Shown one piece after another: positions 60,183 through 64,000 of a stretch of 64,000 bases of DNA. The stretch comes from Sambucus nigra (Eukaryota > Streptophyta > Magnoliopsida > Dipsacales > Adoxaceae): the NCBI GenBank assembly GCA_949130495.1, contig OX422210.1, forward strand, positions 505,091,760-505,155,759, in the 5' to 3' direction. The notes under the pieces are model-generated. The model saw only the letters and a list, made by a program, of their open reading frames with translations. It did no database searches and had not been told where the DNA came from. Positions within the stretch are counted from its first letter, which is position 1. Each line of letters starts with the position of its first letter. The position numbers were made by a program, and so were the translations under genes.

Positions 60183-60730
60183 AAACCTGCTATAATTCCT
60201 CGTCTGTATAGAATACCATTAGTCAGTACATAACGAGCAGCCTTAAACTTCAGTTTCTTGGCTGCAAGTTTGTCAGTTGGTAATTCCCCTTTCTCAATAT
60301 ATGCCCTGATGGGATCCATCCATGATGACCCAAAATCGAGGGTATTAAAGTTTATCGCTAGATCTTCATCTATACTACGACCAGCTAAAACTTCAATTAG
60401 GATTGTTCTTCGCAGCTCAGTACGATTAGCTGATGCTAATCGAGCTAAGGCGTCTGCTCTTGCATTCTCCATTCTTGGTATTCTGACCAGCTGAATAGCG
60501 GTAAATTCTGACACCAATTCCTTTGCCTTTGCATGATATCTGATCATTAATTCTCCTTTAGCTGCATAAACTCCCATCATTTGGTTTATGACCAATTGCG
60601 AGTCACTGAAAATAATAACTTGTTCTTCCCCCATGGTTTTTGCTAAACTAAGACCTGCAATCATAGGTTCATATTCAACCTCATTATTGGAAGCGTAGGG
60701 CGTATTCCATGTCGACCTCGTCCGAACTGT
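60164..60730 (-). pseudogene. Gypsy-2 second RNase H (archaeal type) and linker to integrase
   Basis: Begins in the frame of the RT ORF (LYLDGSSCTIGSSAGIVL, about 60790-60735), then shifts frame near 60684 and continues NNEVEYEPMIAGLSLAKTMG, IFSDSQLVINQMMGVYAAKG, MENARADALARLASAN. The stretch YVLTNGILYRRG precedes integrase. This module is typical for the Tat lineage. Confidence 0.85.
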
Positions 60731-62138
60731 TCAAAACTATCCCTGCGCTAGATCCTATAGTGCATGATGAACCATCCAGATACAGACTCCATATAGGTAA
60801 CTCATCTTCAAATTTCTGATCTGACAGAGTTCCTCGGTGAAAAGTTTGTTGCTTCCTATCACCATCTCTTGATATTTCTTGTTGTTCGTCGATCATCTTT
60901 TCTTGCCCTTTTACCAACCCAAGCTGGTCTGGGCTTGAATTTGATGATCCTGTAACATCTACTTGCCCTTTTACCGAGCTAAGTTGGTATGGGCTTGCAT
61001 TTGATGATCCTGTAACATCCACAGGTTGATCAGCGAGCAAATTTTTCTCCTCGGGGGTATCAGGATAGGTGAACTCTGCTATAAAATCTGTTACCGCTTG
61101 CCCTTTTAGCGATGATCTGGGTTCATAAACTATATCATATTCACAAAGTTCTATTACCCAGCACATCAATCTTCCTGATTTTTTTGGTTTATGAAGGGCT
61201 TGTCTCAATGGCATATCAGTATATACTACTATGGTATGAGCCTGGAAGTATGGCTTCATTCTTCTACTTGCCTCGATCAATGCTAATGCCAATTTTTTCG
61301 GCCTTGGATATCTGATCTCTGCTCTTCGGAAGGCCTTACTTGTGTAGTAGATTGGTTTTTGCACTCTATTCTCCATTCTTATCAATGCCGAATTAACTGC
61401 ATTCTCGGACACTGCCAGATATAAGTATAATTTTTCTCCCATCACTGGCCTGGATAACAGTGGAGGTGCTCCCAAATATTTCTTCAAGTCTTGGAAAGCC
61501 TTCTCACATTCATCATTCCACTCAAAAGTTTTTCGAAGCGTCTTGAAAAATGGGAGACATCGATCAGTTGCTCGCGATACAAATCTGTTGAGTGCTTCTA
61601 CTCGTCCTGTAAGACTTTGCACCTCTTTCTTCGTCGTTGGGGATCGCAGCCCTAACAGAGCTTTGATCTTTTCAGGGTTAGCTTTAATGCCTCGCTGATT
61701 GACAATGTATCCGAGAAACATGCCTTCTCGTACTCCAAATGTGCACTTCGTCGGGTTCAACTTCATTTGATATTTATCTAGTTGATCAAAGGTCTGGCCT
61801 AAGTCAACTAGATGATCAGAAGCTTTCTTGCTCTTTGTCAGCATATCGTCAACATAGACTTCCATATTGTAACAGATTAAACCAAAAGGAATAACATTAT
61901 AACAATAAGTTCCCCTAGGGGTAATGAAAAAAGTACTCTCCCTGTCTTCAGGTTTCATTTTAATCTGATTGTAACCAGAATAAGCATCCATGAAGCTCAG
62001 TAGCTCGTGCCCCGAGGTAGCATCCACTAGTTGATAAATTCGGGGCAGCGGAAAGTGATCCTTTGGGCGTGCTTTATTGAGGTCGGTGAAGTCTACACAC
62101 ATCCTCCATTTGTTGTTCTTCTTTTTCACCATCACCAC
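60684..62138 (-). CDS. Gypsy-2 reverse transcriptase and RNase H, with RT motif B deleted
   Basis: 484-codon frame. RT motifs: WRMCVDFTDLNKARPK, FMDAYSGYNQI (motif A), then IPFGL joined directly to NMEVYVDDMLTKS (YVDD at 61845-61856). The roughly 20 residues that normally lie between (the KNAGATYQ motif B helix) are absent: an in-frame deletion near 61875. The connection and RNase H follow (FEWNDECEKAFQDLKKYL, YLAVSENAVNSALIR, YTSKAFRRAEIRYPRPKKLA), then a linker with duplicated VDVTGSSN...QL..VKGQ (about 61030-60900). Confidence 0.9.
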   Translation of the reverse strand: MVMVKKKNNKWRMCVDFTDLNKARPKDHFPLPRIYQLVDATSGHELLSFMDAYSGYNQIKMKPEDRESTFFITPRGTYCYNVIPFGLICYNMEVYVDDMLTKSKKASDHLVDLGQTFDQLDKYQMKLNPTKCTFGVREGMFLGYIVNQRGIKANPEKIKALLGLRSPTTKKEVQSLTGRVEALNRFVSRATDRCLPFFKTLRKTFEWNDECEKAFQDLKKYLGAPPLLSRPVMGEKLYLYLAVSENAVNSALIRMENRVQKPIYYTSKAFRRAEIRYPRPKKLALALIEASRRMKPYFQAHTIVVYTDMPLRQALHKPKKSGRLMCWVIELCEYDIVYEPRSSLKGQAVTDFIAEFTYPDTPEEKNLLADQPVDVTGSSNASPYQLSSVKGQVDVTGSSNSSPDQLGLVKGQEKMIDEQQEISRDGDRKQQTFHRGTLSDQKFEDELPIWSLYLDGSSCTIGSSAGIVLNSSDEVDMEYALRFQ

Positions 62139-62654
62139 ATTTGCTAACCAGTCTGGATATTTAACATCTTCAATAAATCAAGCTTTCTGGAGCTTCTCGA
62201 CTTCCTCCTGTATAGCTTGATTCTTCTCGGGACTGAATACTCTTCTTCTCTACTTCACAGGCTTGATCTCCTTATTCACATTGAGTTTGTGACATAAGAA
62301 ATTTGGGTTTATCCCAGGCATATCCTCATGACTCCACTCCAAAGTTTTCTTTTTGCTTCTTAGGAAAGTTATCAATTTCTGCTTTAGTGAGGCTTCCAAC
62401 GACGAACCTACTTGAGTAGTTCGTTCAGGGTGCTCGTCGTCCAGGATGATGTTTTCAGTAGCTTCCACCACTTGACCCTTTCCGAGTTGCGACTCATCTC
62501 TAGGATCCAATGTTTTAATCTCTGCACCTTCATCCACTTGATAGGTAGTAGTCTTTTTCCTTGATTCCTCCATTTCCTCTGGCTCGACGGATGAATAATA
62601 GCATTCCCGAGCTACTTTCTGATCACCTTTCACAACTCCTACTCCAAAATTTGT
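62139..62654 (-). pseudogene. Gypsy-2 protease-to-RT linker and RT N-terminus
   Basis: 62633-62250 is open (EPEEMEESRKKTTTYQVDEG ... WSHEDMPGINPNFLCHKLNV), interrupted by stops at about 62247 and 62178 before the RT frame. The PGI / HKLNV motif is usual just before Tat-type RT. Confidence 0.8.
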
Positions 62655-63110
62655 TTAAAATTTTAGGCATTGATGTACTGTAGATGGTACATCCTCGAAC
62701 TTCTTCAATCCTACTCTTCCCATGATGATATTGTATGATGATTTAACATTCTTATCCATCACGAAGAAGCGTATTCTTTTTGTTCGACAAGCAGGACACG
62801 TACCAATGAATATATCCAATTTGATTGTCCTAAGTGGAAATACTTTCTCGCTAACAAAACCGAGGAGGGGTCTATGATAAGGCTCCAGTTGAGATAGCTT
62901 TAGATTTAAACTGTCGAAGCACGAGTAAAACATGATGTCTGTCGGGCTACCATTGTCTACTAGTACTCTTGAAATCATTACCTCTTTCATCCTCATTTTG
63001 ATCACCAATGGGTCATCATGAGGATATAGAACACCTGCGAGGTCGTTCTTTGAGAAACCAATGACCAATTTCTCTTTGTTCACCTTTCTCGGGCGATCCT
63101 CCTCAGCTAG
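62655..63110 (-). CDS. Gypsy-2 protease
   Basis: Open frame with the retropepsin active site VLVDNGSPTDIMF and the later SSYNIIMGRVGLKKF segment followed by PSTVHQCLKF and a stop at 62655. A pol module, not a separate gene. The catalytic Asp is present. Confidence 0.85.
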   Translation of the reverse strand, partial: LAEEDRPRKVNKEKLVIGFSKNDLAGVLYPHDDPLVIKMRMKEVMISRVLVDNGSPTDIMFYSCFDSLNLKLSQLEPYHRPLLGFVSEKVFPLRTIKLDIFIGTCPACRTKRIRFFVMDKNVKSSYNIIMGRVGLKKFEDVPSTVHQCLKF

Positions 63111-63112
63111 AT

Positions 63113-64000
63113 TTATTCGTTGAATGTATGAGCAAGCTTGAGCCTCACAGAGGTAAGCTTTTCTCTCGGCAGTAAGGTCTCCTCCTCCTGCATCTCCACC
63201 TGTAATAACATTACAGTCAAATGACCCAAAGCGTATTGAAAATACCTCACGTTCTGGATGTCTTGGTCTCTTGGGAAGATCGGGGTCATCTTCTGGATCA
63301 ACTTCATGGTCTCTTTTCTTGTTCTCCTCTGCTCGATGAGGAGATCTAGACCTCTCTCTTATTCGATCGTTGTTCCTTCTATTATTCCTTCGATCAACAT
63401 ACTTTGACAGTTTTCCTCATCTGATGAGTGTTTCAATCTCATTCTGAAGAGCTATGCAATTTTTGGTCATATGGCCATAATCTTTGTGAAACTCGTAATA
63501 TTTTGCTTTATTTCTCCTGTCTGGGTCTGCCTTCATTTTCTCTGGCCAGTTGAATTCCTCATTGTTCTTGATTTCTTCTAGAACATGGTTGATGTCTTTC
63601 TTCAAAGGAGTATAATTATCAAATTTCTTCAATACTTCCCATGACGACCTTGTTCTTGAGTGTTTGTCACTACCATTGTTCTTATGCTCTTACTTCTTAG
63701 CTTTATCACCTTCCACCTTTGTTTCTTTGGCATCCATATTCTTCTTCGCAGCCATAGCCTCCTCGGCATTCATAATATTGGCCTCTTTTCCCATCAGATC
63801 TGACATAGTTCTAGGTGAATCTTTGGCCAAAGTGTAGTATAACTTGTTGGGCAGTAGTCCACTCATCAAGGCGGTAATCGCTGTCTTTTCCTCATAATCA
63901 ATGACTTCGAGATTCTCATTATTAAAACAAGTTATATAATCTCTGGTACTTTCACCAGCTTTTTGTCTAACACTTAACAAATGCGCTACTCGTTTAACTG
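63113..64000 (-). pseudogene. Gypsy-2 gag, C-terminal part, cut by window edge
   Basis: Capsid end at 63980-63690 (VRQKAGESTRDYITCFNNE, EEKTAITALMSGLLPNKLYY, MSDLMGKEANIMNAEEAMAA), a stop near 63690, then 63632-63417 with the knuckle-like YYEFHKDYGHMTKNC (first Cys replaced by Tyr) and a stop, then an Arg/Glu-rich stretch running into protease. The N-terminus is outside the window. Confidence 0.85.

Larger units (their letters stand above)
53620..64000 (-). mobile_element. Ty3/gypsy Tat-type element with antisense genes (gypsy-2), cut by window edge
   Basis: The 3' LTR is 53620-54205. Leftward-reading pol: gag (64000-63400), protease, RT, RNase H, second RNase H, integrase (to 59112). Between integrase and 3' LTR are two plus-strand coiled-coil genes (54636-58304). 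The 5' LTR is outside the window. The element is inserted at the gag start of the SIRE-type Copia, left flank GTCAA. It retains long open frames in RT-RNase H and integrase, so it is younger or less decayed than gypsy-1, yet several lesions are present. Confidence 0.88.

Overview
The window is nuclear DNA of a flowering plant, probably a eudicot (inferred from AT-rich introns with GT/AG splice sites and from the retroelement types; the species cannot be named). It carries one host gene: a secreted serine carboxypeptidase-like (SCPL) gene on the minus strand. Its first exon lies at 34286-34649 and its seventh visible exon at 1-177. All visible splice junctions, reading phases and the catalytic triad are intact, although intron 1 is about 25.3 kb and intron 6 about 7.4 kb. 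Almost everything else is transposable-element sequence in those introns and upstream of the gene.

Intron 6 (178-7574) holds low-complexity tracts, locally duplicated AT-rich DNA, a 5'-truncated and internally deleted LINE (about 4232-5437) and a small hairpin MITE (6784-6937). Intron 1 (9033-34285) is a Russian doll. A Helitron (9198-29495, ends TC and hairpin-CTAG) contains a Copia-type LTR element (9234-15584, target duplication ATACA). It also contains a hAT-type MITE (16540-29364, 8-bp target duplication), which is itself split by a Ty3/gypsy Tat-type element (16779-29211). Next to these are a Tourist/Harbinger-like element bloated by A-rich tandem repeats (30441-32869) and two further Helitron-like 3' ends.

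Upstream of the gene are two MITEs (35221-35657 and 35958-36358). Beyond them is a second, SIRE-type Copia element on the minus strand (about 36564 to 53619), broken twice. Its RT/RNase H region is split by a tandem array of gag-only Ty3/gypsy elements sharing LTRs (38424-49316, order LTR-gag-LTR-gag-LTR-gag stub). Its gag start is split by a second Tat-type Ty3/gypsy element (53620 to beyond 64000).

Both Tat-type elements have the same plan: gag-pol on the minus strand and extra genes on the plus strand between the integrase and the 3' LTR, running towards pol. In the left element the extra gene encodes a plant-mobile-domain-like protein. In the right element there are two coiled-coil-rich genes, the first with its own TATA-like box and two phase-consistent introns. 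None of the retroelements looks fully autonomous: each pol region seen carries stops, frameshifts, deletions or lost catalytic residues. No tRNA, rRNA, CRISPR or bacterial-type feature was seen.
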